Shown here: piece after piece, positions 54,479-63,421 of the stretch
Position numbering within the stretch: the stretch's first letter is position 1
Layout: every line of letters begins with the position of its first letter
Notes under the pieces: generated by a model
What the model saw: the letters and a program-made list of their open reading frames with translations, nothing else
The model's database searches: none
Told to the model about the DNA's origin: nothing
Made by a program: the position numbers and the translations under genes
Source of the DNA: CAWBOV01 sp963790525
GTDB taxonomy: Bacteria > Actinomycetota > Actinomycetes > Mycobacteriales > Jatrophihabitantaceae
Assembly: GCA_963790525.1 (NCBI GenBank)
Contig: CAWBOV010000006.1
Span: 372,001-436,000, forward strand
Length of the DNA stretch: 64,000 nucleotides
Direction: 5' to 3'

Positions 54479-55765
54479 TCAGTCCAGGTAGTCGCGCAGG
54501 ACCTGGGAGCGTGAGGGGTGGCGCAGCTTGGACATCGTCTTGGACTCGATCTGGCGGATCCGTTCGCGGGTCACCCCGTAGACCTGGCCGATCTCGTCCA
54601 GCGTGCGGGGCTGGCCGTCGGTGAGGCCGAAGCGCAGCTTGACCACGCCCGCCTCGCGCTCGGACAGCGTCTGCAGCACCGACTGCAGCTGGTCCTGCAG
54701 GAGGGTGAAGGACACGGCGTCCACTGCGACGATGGCCTCGGAGTCCTCGATGAAGTCGCCGAGCTGGCTGTCGCCCTCGTCACCGATGGTCTGGTCGAGG
54801 CTGATCGGCTCCCGGGCGTACTGCTGGATCTCCAGGACCTTGTCCGGGGTGATGTCCATTTCCTTGGCGAGCTCCTCGGGCGTGGGCTCGCGGCCCAGGT
54901 CCTGGAGCAGCTCGCGCTGGATGCGGCCGAGCTTGTTGATGACCTCCACCATGTGCACCGGGATGCGGATCGTGCGCGCCTGGTCGGCCATGGCGCGGGT
55001 GATCGCCTGCCGGATCCACCAGGTGGCGTAGGTCGAGAACTTGTAGCCCTTGGTGTAGTCGAACTTCTCGACCGCACGGATCAGACCCAGGTTGCCTTCC
55101 TGGATCAGGTCCAGGAAGGCCATGCCGCGGCCGGTGTAGCGCTTGGCCAGCGAGACCACGAGCCGGAGGTTGGCCTCGAGCAGATGGTTCTTGGCGCGCT
55201 CGCCGTCGCGGATGATCCAGTTCAGGTCACGGCGGGACTGCAACGGCAGCTTCTCGTTGCTCTCGGCGGCGATCCGCATCCGCTCCGCGCCGTAGAGGCC
55301 GGCTTCGATCCGCTTCGCCAGATCCACCTCCTCCTCGGCGTTGAGGAGGGCGACCTTGCCGATCTGCTTGAGGTAGGCGCGGACCGAGTCGGCCGACGCG
55401 GTCATCTCCGCGTCCTTGCGCGCCTGGCGCAGCGCCTCGGACTCCTCTTCCTCGTCCCAGGTGAAGTCGCCCTCGGCCTCGGGCTTGTCCTCGACGACGG
55501 CGTCGGTGGCGGTGGCACCGGCGACGACCTCGACGATCACCGTGTCGGCGTCGTCCAGGTCTTCGATGGCGGGGTCGATCGCGTCAGGATCGAGGACGAC
55601 ATCGGTTGCCTCGGGCGCAACCGTCTTGGTTGCGGCCTTCTTGGCGGGTGCCTTCTTGGCAGGAGCCTTGGCGGCTGCCTTCGTCGCGCTGCGGGTGACC
55701 GTGGCTCGCGCGGTCGCGGCGGGCGCTGCGGTGACTGCTGACCCTGTTGCTGTACTGCGGACCAC
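54479..55765 (-). CDS. sigA: Primary RNA polymerase sigma factor SigA (HrdB)
   Basis: The 428-residue housekeeping sigma factor has a Lys/Ala-rich N-terminus (KAPAKKAPAKKAATK), an acidic stretch, region 1.2 (AYLKQIGKVALLNAEEEVDLAKRIEAG), region 2 (RYTGRGMAFLDLIQEGNLGLIRAVEKFDYTKGYKFSTYATWWIRQAI), region 3 and region 4 (TLDEIGQVYGVTRERIRQIESKTMSKLRHPSRSQVLRDYLD). I chose the GTG at 55765, 7 bases after AAAGG; an ATG at 55792 is also in frame. The frame extends far upstream over ppgK in a shadow that is not real. Confidence 0.96.
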   Translation of the reverse strand: MVRSTATGSAVTAAPAATARATVTRSATKAAAKAPAKKAPAKKAATKTVAPEATDVVLDPDAIDPAIEDLDDADTVIVEVVAGATATDAVVEDKPEAEGDFTWDEEEESEALRQARKDAEMTASADSVRAYLKQIGKVALLNAEEEVDLAKRIEAGLYGAERMRIAAESNEKLPLQSRRDLNWIIRDGERAKNHLLEANLRLVVSLAKRYTGRGMAFLDLIQEGNLGLIRAVEKFDYTKGYKFSTYATWWIRQAITRAMADQARTIRIPVHMVEVINKLGRIQRELLQDLGREPTPEELAKEMDITPDKVLEIQQYAREPISLDQTIGDEGDSQLGDFIEDSEAIVAVDAVSFTLLQDQLQSVLQTLSEREAGVVKLRFGLTDGQPRTLDEIGQVYGVTRERIRQIESKTMSKLRHPSRSQVLRDYLD

Positions 55766-56022
55766 GGACAACCTTTCGACGGGATGCACCATGCGGCAGC
55801 GGACGGAGACGGACCCGTCCGCCTGCGGCGGGGGTGAGAGAGTTGAGACGAGGTGTCGGCCTGGACGCTGGGCGGTGTCCGGTGCGGTTGTCGGCGAACT
55901 GCTCGCTGGTCGGCTCGTGACTTTCCAGCATCCGTTTTCCATTGTAACTCGCTCCGGAGCCAACGGTGCCGCTCGCCGACGCCGAATCCCTGGCCGGGAG
56001 GGAGATCCGGGCCCCGCTCGCC

Positions 56023-56781
56023 CTACTCGACGAGACGCTCGGTGGCAGCCATCGCGGCGCCGACGATGCCGGCGTTGTTGAGCAGTTCCGCGGGCTTGAC
56101 CGGGGTGGACAGGTCCAGCAGGGGCACCCACGAATCGGAGTCCTTGCTGACACCGCCGCCGACCACGAACAGGTCCGGGGTGAACAGCCGCTCGACGTGC
56201 TGCATGTAGGCGTTGACGCGCTTGGCCCAGCGCTTGTAGCTGAGGCCCTCCTTGTCCTTCACGGAGGCGGCCGCCCGGGTCTCGGCGTCGGTGCCGTCGA
56301 GCTCCAGATGCCCGAGCTCGGTGTTCGGGACCAGCGTGCCGTCGATGAACAGCCCGCTTCCGATGCCGGTGCCGAAGGTCAGCAGGATGACGACCCCCTG
56401 GACGCCCTTGGCGGCGCCGAAGCGGACTTCGGCCAGCCCGGCGGCGTCGGCGTCGTTGAGCACGGTGACGTCGCGCCCGGTGGCCTCGGTGAAGACCTTG
56501 TCCACGTCGGTGCCGATCCAGCTCGGGTCCACGTTGGCCGCCGAGCGCGCGACGCCGTGCGAGATCACGGCCGGGAAGGTCGCGCCGATGACGCCGTTCC
56601 AGTTCGCGTCGCCGGCGAGGGTGGCGACGACCTGCGCCACCGCCTTGGGCGTCGAGGGCTGCGGGGTCGGGATCCGCTTGCGGGGGAACACCAGCTGCCC
56701 GGTCGTGGTGTCGACGAGGGCGCCCTTGATCCCCGATCCTCCGATGTCGATTCCGAAGGCCCGTCCAGCTTCGTCGGTCAC
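56023..56781 (-). CDS. ppgK: Polyphosphate glucokinase
   Basis: The enzyme phosphorylates glucose with polyphosphate or ATP. The 252-residue ROK-fold protein has FGIDIGGSGIKGALVDT (phosphate 1, residues 9-25), VLNDADAAGLAEVRFGAAKG with the catalytic Asp, LTFGTGIGSGLFIDG (phosphate 2) and PNTELGHLELDG. Position between sigA and suhB is the mycobacterial order. The 257 bases to sigA hold no gene. Confidence 0.94.
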   Translation of the reverse strand: MTDEAGRAFGIDIGGSGIKGALVDTTTGQLVFPRKRIPTPQPSTPKAVAQVVATLAGDANWNGVIGATFPAVISHGVARSAANVDPSWIGTDVDKVFTEATGRDVTVLNDADAAGLAEVRFGAAKGVQGVVILLTFGTGIGSGLFIDGTLVPNTELGHLELDGTDAETRAAASVKDKEGLSYKRWAKRVNAYMQHVERLFTPDLFVVGGGVSKDSDSWVPLLDLSTPVKPAELLNNAGIVGAAMAATERLVE

Positions 56782-56911
56782 GGTTCTCTCCCAGCGTCGT
56801 CGTCAACTGCTCTGTGCTACCCGTGGCGGCCCCCGGCCGCCACGCATCGTTCCGGCGCGCAGGAGACTACCCGGACCATCCCGCGTCCCGGCCAGTGATG
56901 GAATGGTCGGC

Positions 56912-57781
56912 ATGACGACATCGCCGGATCTGCCTGCCGAACTGCTCCGGATCGCGGTGCGCGTCGCCGGCGCGGCGGCGGAGTTCATCACCGACCGGCG
57001 CGCGTCGGCGTGGACGGCGTCGACGAAGAGTTCGCCGACCGACGTGGTCACCGACGTGGACCGGGGCGCCGAGAGCGTCCTGATCCAGACCATCCGCGCC
57101 CTGCGCCCGGACGACTCGTTCGTCGGTGAGGAGGGGGGACGGCGCCCCGGCACCGGGACCGAGGGGGTGTGCTGGGTCATCGACCCGATCGACGGCACGG
57201 TGAACTTCGTGCTCGGCCTGCCGGTGTACTCGGTCTCCGTCGCCGCTCAGCTGGACGGCCGCACTCTCGCCGGCTGCGTCCACGACGTGACCCGGGGGGA
57301 GTCCTTCCAGGCCAGCGTCGGCGGAGGTGCGTTTCTGGAGTCCGCGGGCGTCCGGACGCAACTGCGGGGCCCGCGGGCTGTCCCGCTGGGCGAGGCGGTC
57401 GTGGCGACCGGATTCGGCTACGCGGCCGAGGTCCGGGTGCGCCAGGGGCGGGTGCTGGCCGAGCTGATCGGCCGGGTCGGGAACGTGCGCCGCCTCGGGT
57501 CGGCCGCGCTCGACCTCTGTTACGTGGCCGCGGGGAGGGTCGACGCCTACTTCGAGGCGGGCCTGAACGAGTGGGATCGGGCAGCGGGCGTGCTGATCGC
57601 CGAGGAGGCGGGGGCGCTGAGCACCGGGCTGCACGGCCGGCCGCCCGGCGCGCTCACCGCGGTCTGCGGCCCCGACCTGTTCGCGGAGTTCACCGCCGCA
57701 CTGGAGGCGCTCGGTGCCGATCGCGTGCTCGAGGCGGAAGCCGGTCAGCCAGGCCCGCTCGGGGTGCGTGCGCAGGACTAG
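56912..57781 (+). CDS. suhB: Inositol monophosphatase family protein (SuhB)
   Basis: The enzyme hydrolyses inositol phosphate or related sugar phosphates with Mg2+. The 289-residue protein has the motifs TDVDRGAE, DDSFVGEEGG, IDPIDGTVNF (metal-binding, about residues 89-98) and GLNEWDRAAGVLIAEEAGA, all complete. It is divergent from ppgK. Supply of inositol for the phosphatidylinositol pathway earlier in the window is a possible role. Confidence 0.95.
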   Translation: MTTSPDLPAELLRIAVRVAGAAAEFITDRRASAWTASTKSSPTDVVTDVDRGAESVLIQTIRALRPDDSFVGEEGGRRPGTGTEGVCWVIDPIDGTVNFVLGLPVYSVSVAAQLDGRTLAGCVHDVTRGESFQASVGGGAFLESAGVRTQLRGPRAVPLGEAVVATGFGYAAEVRVRQGRVLAELIGRVGNVRRLGSAALDLCYVAAGRVDAYFEAGLNEWDRAAGVLIAEEAGALSTGLHGRPPGALTAVCGPDLFAEFTAALEALGADRVLEAEAGQPGPLGVRAQD

Positions 57782-58296
57782 CAGGTGGTCGTGGGCGTCG
57801 GCTTCTTCAGGCCCGCAGCCACCTGGGCGGCGGTGGCGAGCGTCTTGTACTTGGCGCCGAGGGAGACCGTGACAGCAGTGGTGGTGTCCTTGTCGGCGAC
57901 GAGGACCGAGCCGGGCAGGTAGATGCTCGTCAGGCGGGCGGCGGCGAGGGCCTTCGGGCCGTACCGGATCTCGGCGACGCCGGCGCCCGGCACGGGGTCG
58001 TTGCCGTAGTCGGCGATCTTGAATCCGCGGGCGTGGAGCTCGCTGCTGACGGTCTTGGCCAGCCCCGAGGTGTTGGTCGAGTTGAGTACCTTGAGCGTGA
58101 CGGTCGTCGGCTTGGGCAGCGCTACCACGCGGGCCGGCGTCGTGACGCAGGTCGAATGGCTGGGCGTCGGCGTCGTCGAGGCACTGGATTCGCTGCCCCG
58201 GTGGAGCACGCGCCACCACACCAACCCGCTCAGCAGCGAGAGCGCGAGCAGGAAGACGAGCGCGGGGATGGGTCGCCGGGCGGACGGTCCGGCCAT
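57778..58296 (-). CDS. LytR C-terminal domain protein (Cei-like)
   Basis: The 172-residue protein has one N-terminal membrane helix (about 10-28) and an outside LytR_C domain (VTLKVLNSTNTSGLAKTVSSELHARGFKIADYGN). GAGGAGG lies 7 bases before the ATG at 58296. It matches the mycobacterial Cei (Rv2700) position next to suhB; Cei is a cell-envelope integrity protein. Its stop overlaps the suhB stop on the other strand. Confidence 0.9.
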   Translation of the reverse strand: MAGPSARRPIPALVFLLALSLLSGLVWWRVLHRGSESSASTTPTPSHSTCVTTPARVVALPKPTTVTLKVLNSTNTSGLAKTVSSELHARGFKIADYGNDPVPGAGVAEIRYGPKALAAARLTSIYLPGSVLVADKDTTTAVTVSLGAKYKTLATAAQVAAGLKKPTPTTTC

Positions 58297-58619
58297 CGCG
58301 CGTTGCCTCCTCGGGATCGGACGGGTCGAAGTGTCGGCTGGGGTCAGAGCGTAGCGGGCAGATCGCCCGGGAATGGGCAGGCACTCCCCGCGGTTACGTG
58401 GCCGTACCCGCCGCTGTAGCCTTCGCAGCCTCTGCGCAGGCCGGCGGGAAGCAGCTGAAGGTGGACGGGACGTGCTACCGCGGAGATCACCGAAGAGCGG
58501 TGTGACACAGCAGGCAGGACCTGAGGGCACTGTTTGTGTGCGAGGTACGTTGGCAGGTCGCGGAGAGCCTGGGCCGGCAGGGAAAATGGATCCACATCGA
58601 GGAGTAGACGAGACAAGCT
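58297..58619. other. Intergenic region between divergent genes
   Basis: This 323-base gap separates the LytR_C and DUF4193 genes and must hold both promoters. No open frame or clear binding site is convincing here. Confidence 0.4.
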
Positions 58620-58928
58620 ATGGCAACTGATTACGACGCCCCCCGTCGTGGCGAAGTGGAAGAACTGGGCGAGGATTCCCTGGAAGAGCTGAAGGCTCGC
58701 CGGGCCGAGGCCCAGTCCGGAACCATCGACATCGACGAAACCGATCTCAACGAAGCGCTCGAACTTCCGGGCGCCGACCTCTCCGGACTGTCCGGCGAGG
58801 AGCTCACCGTCCGCGTCCTGCCCAAGCAGGAGGACGAGTTCACCTGTTCGGTCTGCTTCCTGGTGCACCACCGCAGCAGGCTGGCCCGTCGCCGCGCCGG
58901 CCGTCCGGTGTGCCGCGACTGCGCGTAG
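58620..58928 (+). CDS. DUF4193 acidic protein with C-terminal zinc motif
   Basis: The 102-residue protein begins MATDYDAPRRGEVEELGEDSLEELKARRAEAQSG, has a very acidic middle and ends with FTCSVCFLVHHRSRLARRR and CRDC, giving CxxC plus CxxC for a zinc ribbon. This is the DUF4193 signature; in mycobacteria the gene (Rv2699c) is next to cei. Function unknown, though the acidic-plus-ribbon layout suggests binding to an RNA or RNA polymerase-type partner (inference). Confidence 0.92.
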   Translation: MATDYDAPRRGEVEELGEDSLEELKARRAEAQSGTIDIDETDLNEALELPGADLSGLSGEELTVRVLPKQEDEFTCSVCFLVHHRSRLARRRAGRPVCRDCA

Positions 58929-59783
58929 ATGGAACAGCGCTCGACGGGGGAGCCGGCCGACGTGTCGCCGTCCGGACCCCGTACGAGCGAGGGCCTGCTC
59001 GCCTCACTGGTCGCGAAGGCCAGTGAGGCAGCGGGCGAGGACGGGCGCGTCCGGGACCGCGCGGCGGCATTGGCCGCCATCGTCCCGGTGCTGGCCACCA
59101 GCGCCCGTGGCGCCGGGGTGCGGGCCGTCGCGGCCGGTCGCTGGCTGACCGATGTGGTCACCGAGCTCGTCCCGCACCTGACCGTGCGCGACGCGGCGAC
59201 ACTGCGCCGCCATTTCCCCGGACTCACCGACGACGAGATCGCCGACCGACTGGTCACCCACTCCGTCCGGGCCACGGCCGCGGTCGGTGCGGCCGCCGGG
59301 GGGCTGGCCGCCGCCGAGTTCGCGGCCCCTCCCACCCTTCTCGCGGCACCGATCCAGCTCGCCGCCGAGACCGTCGTCACCGTCGCGATCGAGATCAAGC
59401 TCGTCGCCGAACTGCACGAGATCTACGGCCTGTCTGCCCCCGGTGGTCTCCGCGAGAGCGGGTCCGCCTACCTGTCCGCGTGGGTGCGGCGCCGTGCCGT
59501 CACCGCGGGCAAGACCGCGGGGCTGGGTGGCCTGGTGGGTGACACGGCCGCGCGCGAACTGCGCACCCGGCTGCTCCGACGGGTCGGCCGCAGCACGACC
59601 TCCCTGGCCCCGTTCCTCGCGGGCGCTGCAGCCGGCGCCGAGGTCAACCGCCGCTCGACCCGCGATCTCGGCACGAAGCTGGTGGCCGAGCTGCGGGGGA
59701 TGACCCGCGGGCGCCCGCATGCCGACATCACTGTCACCCGGCCGGCACCCGTCCGGCCCGTGGAGCTGTCCGGGCCCGAGTGA
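58929..59783 (+). CDS. Conserved hypothetical, EcsC-like helical protein
   Basis: The 284-residue protein starts at an ATG directly after the DUF4193 stop. It is helical, with Ala/Gly-rich hydrophobic stretches (AAVGAAAGGLAAAEFAAPPTLLAAPIQLAAETVVTVAIEIKLVAELHEIYG, about residues 117-167) and a basic C-terminus. The pattern resembles EcsC-type proteins, but I am not sure. It is probably membrane-associated. Confidence 0.7.
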   Translation: MEQRSTGEPADVSPSGPRTSEGLLASLVAKASEAAGEDGRVRDRAAALAAIVPVLATSARGAGVRAVAAGRWLTDVVTELVPHLTVRDAATLRRHFPGLTDDEIADRLVTHSVRATAAVGAAAGGLAAAEFAAPPTLLAAPIQLAAETVVTVAIEIKLVAELHEIYGLSAPGGLRESGSAYLSAWVRRRAVTAGKTAGLGGLVGDTAARELRTRLLRRVGRSTTSLAPFLAGAAAGAEVNRRSTRDLGTKLVAELRGMTRGRPHADITVTRPAPVRPVELSGPE

Positions 59784-59799
59784 CCTGCCCGCGCTCGCG

Positions 59800-60282
59800 T
59801 CAGTGGCTGACGGGGCTGGAGCGCAGGGCCGCGATGAGCCGATCCGGGTGGCGCGTGCTGACGACCCAGTAGGGCGTCGGGTCGTCCGGATCCGCGAGCT
59901 GCAGCTGGATGCCCGGCCCGATCCAGGCTCGGATGGAGATGAACGCGAGCGGATCCCCTTCGCGTCCGACCAGCCGGCGCAGGGTCGCGGCGTCGAGCGG
60001 GACCACCGCGGTGACCACACCGAGAGGGAGGTGCGCGTCGCGTACCCGCAGTTCCCCTCCGGCCACGCTCACGCGGTTGCGCCCCATCGACCACACCACC
60101 GCGGCGGACAGCGGCAGCACCACGCAGAACGGGATCCACACGGTGAGGCTCTCGTCGGCCAGCCGGAACTCGGCCGCGAGGATGGCGCCGATTCCGATGG
60201 CGACCGGGTACCACCAGAGCGGGGTGCCGAGGCGTTCTTCGTACAGCGGCTTGTCGGTGCCCGGCGGGGGCGGCGGGGCCAT
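59800..60282 (-). CDS. DUF3093 membrane protein
   Basis: The 160-residue protein has a Pro-rich N-terminus, the DUF3093 start YEERLGTPLWWYPVAIGIGA (about residues 14-33), two membrane helices (about 25-42 and 49-67) and a C-terminal domain ending WVVSTRHPDRLIAAL. The ATG at 60282 is preceded by a GTG in frame. It converges with the preceding gene and is divergent from dut, as in other actinobacteria. Confidence 0.88.
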   Translation of the reverse strand: MAPPPPPGTDKPLYEERLGTPLWWYPVAIGIGAILAAEFRLADESLTVWIPFCVVLPLSAAVVWSMGRNRVSVAGGELRVRDAHLPLGVVTAVVPLDAATLRRLVGREGDPLAFISIRAWIGPGIQLQLADPDDPTPYWVVSTRHPDRLIAALRSSPVSH

Positions 60283-60383
60283 CACGTGATCGAGGGTAAC
60301 CCGGCCCGTCCGGTCGGCCGTCCGCGCGCTCTCGGCCGTCCGCGCGCTCTCGGCCGGTGGCGGACCTGGGCGCGCGGTACCGG

Positions 60384-60389
60384 TAGCCT
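60384..60389 (+). promoter_or_regulatory. -10 box (TAGCCT) of dut, leaderless type
   Basis: TAGCCT ends 8 bases before the GTG at 60398. Confidence 0.45.
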
Positions 60390-60397
60390 CGCTCGGC

Positions 60398-60997
60398 GTG
60401 AACCCTGACGACGGCACCGCGCACTCCGCCGACTCCGGGGCGCCCACCGATCCGGGGCTGTCCGTTCAGGTCCTCCGCCTCGACCCGGGCGTCGCCCTGC
60501 CCGCCTATGCCCTGGACGGGGACGCCGGTGCCGACATCGTGACCGCCGTGGATGTCGTACTCGCCCCTGGTGAGCGGGCGGTCCTGCCGACCGGTCTCGC
60601 GATCGCCCTGCCGCCGGGGTACGCCGCCTTCGTCCATCCGCGCTCCGGCCTGGCCGCCCGCGTGGGGCTGGCGCTGGTCAATTCACCGGGCACCATCGAT
60701 TCGGGCTACCGTGGCGAGATCAAGGTGATCGCGATCAATCACGATCCGCTGGCCACACTGACACTGCGGCGCGGTGATCGAATCGCCCAGCTGGTGATCC
60801 AGCGGGTGGAGCGGGCCCGTTTCACCGAGGTGAGCGCGCTGCCGGAGTCCGTCCGGGGCAGCGGAGGGCACGGTTCCACCGGTGGTTCGGCCGTCCTGGC
60901 GCCGATGGCGGCACAGGACACCGCGCCGCCGCAGGGCAGCGAGTCCCCGCACGACCCGACGGACTCACCGACGAAGACGATGGAAGGAACGCCCTGA
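60398..60997 (+). CDS. dut: dUTP diphosphatase (dUTPase) with long C-terminal tail
   Basis: The enzyme removes dUTP and supplies dUMP for thymidylate. The 199-residue trimeric dUTPase has all five motifs: AGADI, HPRSGLAA, VNSPGTIDSGYRGEI, RIAQLVIQ and RGSGGHGSTG. Relatives have about 150 residues; here 27 residues precede and 37 follow the core, and the extra C-terminal tail is Gln/Ser/Pro-rich. Its stop overlaps the next start by one base (TGATG). Confidence 0.95.
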   Translation: MNPDDGTAHSADSGAPTDPGLSVQVLRLDPGVALPAYALDGDAGADIVTAVDVVLAPGERAVLPTGLAIALPPGYAAFVHPRSGLAARVGLALVNSPGTIDSGYRGEIKVIAINHDPLATLTLRRGDRIAQLVIQRVERARFTEVSALPESVRGSGGHGSTGGSAVLAPMAAQDTAPPQGSESPHDPTDSPTKTMEGTP

Positions 60998-61638
60998 TGG
61001 CGATTCGGCGTAAGGAGAAGCGATCCGAGCGGTCCAAGCTCGACGCGACCCCTCCGTGGGAGCCGCGCAAACCGGTCGAGGTCGCCAAGACCACGGGACC
61101 CTTCGATGCTGCTGACGCCCCCGACGACGACATCGAGCGGGTCGACCTGGGGGCACTGCGGGTGCCCGCGGGCACCATGGAGCTCCGGGTCGACGTCGCC
61201 GACGATCATTCGGTCGTGTCGGTGACGCTCGTCGACGAGGCGAAGGGGCACATGCAGCTGGCTGCGTTCGCCGCACCCCGCAGCGAGGGCATCTGGGACG
61301 ACGTCCGCACCGAGATCCGCGGCTCGATCGGCTCGCAGGGCGGCACCGCGCAGGAGGAGGACGGCGAGTTCGGACAGGAGCTGTCGGGCAAGCTCCCCGG
61401 CGACGGAGGCTTCGCGCCGGTGCGCTTCATCGGGGTGAACGGCCCGCGCTGGCTCCTGCGCGCCATGATCGGCGGACCGGCCGCCACCGACCAGGCCAAG
61501 GCCGCCCCCTTCGTGGACCTGCTCAAGCAGGTCGTCGTCGTCCGGGGCAGCGACCCGCTGCCGGTCCGCGACGCCATCCCGCTGCGCCTGCCGGCCGAGA
61601 TCACCCAGCAGATCGCCGCAGCCGCCGCGGAGGAGTGA
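60997..61638 (+). CDS. DUF3710 protein
   Basis: The 213-residue protein has a basic start (RRKEKRSERSK), then the DUF3710 core: MELRVDVADDHSVVSVTLVDEAKGHMQLAAFAAPRSEGIWDDVR and GVNGPRWLLRAMIGGPAATD. The family is actinobacterial and its function is unknown. It overlaps the dut stop, so it is translated with dut. Confidence 0.92.
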   Translation: MAIRRKEKRSERSKLDATPPWEPRKPVEVAKTTGPFDAADAPDDDIERVDLGALRVPAGTMELRVDVADDHSVVSVTLVDEAKGHMQLAAFAAPRSEGIWDDVRTEIRGSIGSQGGTAQEEDGEFGQELSGKLPGDGGFAPVRFIGVNGPRWLLRAMIGGPAATDQAKAAPFVDLLKQVVVVRGSDPLPVRDAIPLRLPAEITQQIAAAAAEE

Positions 61639-61678
61639 CCGGCCGCTCACCCGGTACGCCGTACCGCGAAAACTGGCC

Positions 61679-61684
61679 TACCCT
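61679..61684 (+). promoter_or_regulatory. -10 box (TACCCT), leaderless type, before the OB-fold gene
   Basis: TACCCT ends 7 bases before the GTG at 61692, which supports that start. Confidence 0.4.
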
Positions 61685-61691
61685 TGCCATC

Positions 61692-62054
61692 GTGGGAAAC
61701 TCACCTCGATTGTGGCGCCGCCTGGCAGCATCCGCGGGCGCTCTGGATGCCGATGACCTGCTCCAGGAGTCCGACGAATGCAACGCCGCGAAGTGCGGGC
61801 GCCTGGCCAAGGGCGACCGCGCGGTCGTGCAGGGCCGGATCCGCCACGTGGTCTACACCCCGCGGGAGAACGTCCCCACCGTCGAGGCCGAGCTGTTCGA
61901 CGGTTCGGGCACGCTGGAGCTGGTCTGGCTGGGGCGCCGCAGGATCGCAGGGATCGAGCCGGGGCGCAGCATCACCGTCACCGGCCGGATCGGCGAGCAC
62001 GACGGCAGGCTGGCGATCTACAACCCGCGCTACGAGCTCCGGGCCCCTGCCTAG
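61692..62054 (+). CDS. OB-fold nucleic acid-binding protein
   Basis: The 120-residue protein has an N-terminal helix and an OB-fold (GDRAVVQGRIRHVVYTPRENVPTVEAELFDGSGTLELVWLGRRRIAGIEPGRSITVTGRI), close to the tRNA-anti/RecG OB type. In mycobacteria Rv2694c occupies this place. It may bind single-stranded DNA or RNA. Its TAG overlaps the next GTG. Confidence 0.85.
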   Translation: MGNSPRLWRRLAASAGALDADDLLQESDECNAAKCGRLAKGDRAVVQGRIRHVVYTPRENVPTVEAELFDGSGTLELVWLGRRRIAGIEPGRSITVTGRIGEHDGRLAIYNPRYELRAPA

Positions 62055-62764
62055 TGACTGACGAGGGGCCGGCCGCCCCTGCCCCGGACGCGGAGCTGAG
62101 CATCCGGGAGCAGATGCGGTCGCAGATGCTCACCGGTCTGGGCGGCTGGACCGGAATGATCATCGCCGCGGTGCCGACGGTCGTGTTCGTCGTGGTCAAC
62201 GCGGTGGCAGGCCTCAGGTCCGGCGTCGTCTCAGCCGTGGCCGCGGCGCTCGTGCTGACCGCGTACCGGCTCGCCCGCAGGCAGTCCACCCAGCAGGCGC
62301 TGAACGGGCTCTTCGGCGTCCTGATCGCCGCGATCATCGCCGCACGGACGGGTCAGGCGCGCGGGTACTTCCTGGTCGGCATCTGGTCGAGCTTCGCCTA
62401 CGGAGCGGTGTTCCTGGTCTCGATGGTCGTCCGGCGCCCCCTGGTCGGAGCGGTGTGGGAGTTCCTGGACCCGACACCCGAGGAGCTGCTGCGCGGGCGT
62501 CCCTGGCAGCGCCAGCCCGTACTGATGCGGGGATACCTCCTCGCCACCCTGGCCGCGACTGCGATCTTCGCCGCGCGCGCGGTCGTCCAGCTGAGCCTGT
62601 TCCAGCACAACTCCACCGGCTGGCTGGCCGCCGCCCGCATCGCGATGGGCTACCCGCTCACCATCGCGGCCCTGGGACTGGCCTGGTTCCTCGTCCGCCG
62701 GGCCCGGCGCCTGCTGGCTGCCCAGGCCGGGATCGACCAGGCGGGCGTCGCGCCGGCTGCGTGA
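62054..62764 (+). CDS. DUF3159 membrane protein
   Basis: The 236-residue protein has six predicted membrane segments and the DUF3159 motifs MLTGLGGWTGMIIAAVPTVVFVVVNAVAG and GYFLVGIWSSFAYGAVFL. GTG overlaps the preceding stop (TAGTG), so translation is coupled. The family lies next to trk genes in actinobacteria; a role is unknown. Confidence 0.9.
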   Translation: MTDEGPAAPAPDAELSIREQMRSQMLTGLGGWTGMIIAAVPTVVFVVVNAVAGLRSGVVSAVAAALVLTAYRLARRQSTQQALNGLFGVLIAAIIAARTGQARGYFLVGIWSSFAYGAVFLVSMVVRRPLVGAVWEFLDPTPEELLRGRPWQRQPVLMRGYLLATLAATAIFAARAVVQLSLFQHNSTGWLAAARIAMGYPLTIAALGLAWFLVRRARRLLAAQAGIDQAGVAPAA

Positions 62765-63421
62765 TCAGATGCAGACCGCGTAGCGGACCTGCTCCTCGAC
62801 CTCGGGCACGGCCACGAACAGCAGCTCGTCACCGGGCTCGAGCGGCTCGTCCGGTGTGGGCGTGATGACACGCGAACCCCGCACGATGGTGACCAGGGTC
62901 GCGTCGCGGGGGAGTACCAGGTCACGCACCGGGCGTCCGGCACACGGCGCATCGGCCGACAGCGTGATCTCGATCAGGTTGGCCTGACCCTGGCGGAAGG
63001 TGAACAGCCGCACCAGGTCCCCGACCGACACGGCCTCCTCGACGAGGGCGGCGAGCACGCGGGGCGTGGACACGGCGACGTCGACGCCCCAGGACTCGGT
63101 GAACAGCCATTCGTTGGACGGGTGGTTGATGCGGGCGACGACCCGGCCGACCGTGAACTCGGTCTTGGCGAGCAGCGACACGACGAGGTTGACCTTGTCG
63201 TCGCCGGTTGCGGAGATGACGACGTCGAACTCGCCGAAGTGCGCCTGCTCCAGGTTCGCCACCTCGCAGGCGTCACTGAGCAGCCAGGTCGCATTCGGGA
63301 TGCGCTCGGGTGTGATCTTGCGCTCCTCCTTGTCCACGAGGAGCACCTCGTGGCCGTTGGAGAGCAGCTCGCGGGCGATCGAGCGCCCGACCGAGCCGGC
63401 GCCGGCGATGGCAATCTTCAT
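62765..63421 (-). CDS. trkA: TrkA-type potassium uptake regulator, copy 1
   Basis: The 218-residue protein regulates Trk/Ktr potassium channels by sensing nucleotides. TrkA_N Rossmann domain begins MKIAIAGAGSVGRSIARELLSNGHEVLLVD with the nucleotide motif GAGSVG (residues 7-12); TrkA_C follows with LIEITLSADAPCAGRPVRDLVLPRDA. The ATG at 63421 overlaps the stop of the second copy. In mycobacteria this pair is called ceoC-ceoB. Confidence 0.93.
   Translation of the reverse strand: MKIAIAGAGSVGRSIARELLSNGHEVLLVDKEERKITPERIPNATWLLSDACEVANLEQAHFGEFDVVISATGDDKVNLVVSLLAKTEFTVGRVVARINHPSNEWLFTESWGVDVAVSTPRVLAALVEEAVSVGDLVRLFTFRQGQANLIEITLSADAPCAGRPVRDLVLPRDATLVTIVRGSRVITPTPDEPLEPGDELLFVAVPEVEEQVRYAVCI

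Noticed and set aside
55766..56806. Upstream extension of the sigA frame
   Set aside because: The extension overlaps ppgK on the same strand in another frame and encodes only Arg/Gly-rich sequence; a GTG with ribosome-binding site at 55765 explains sigA.
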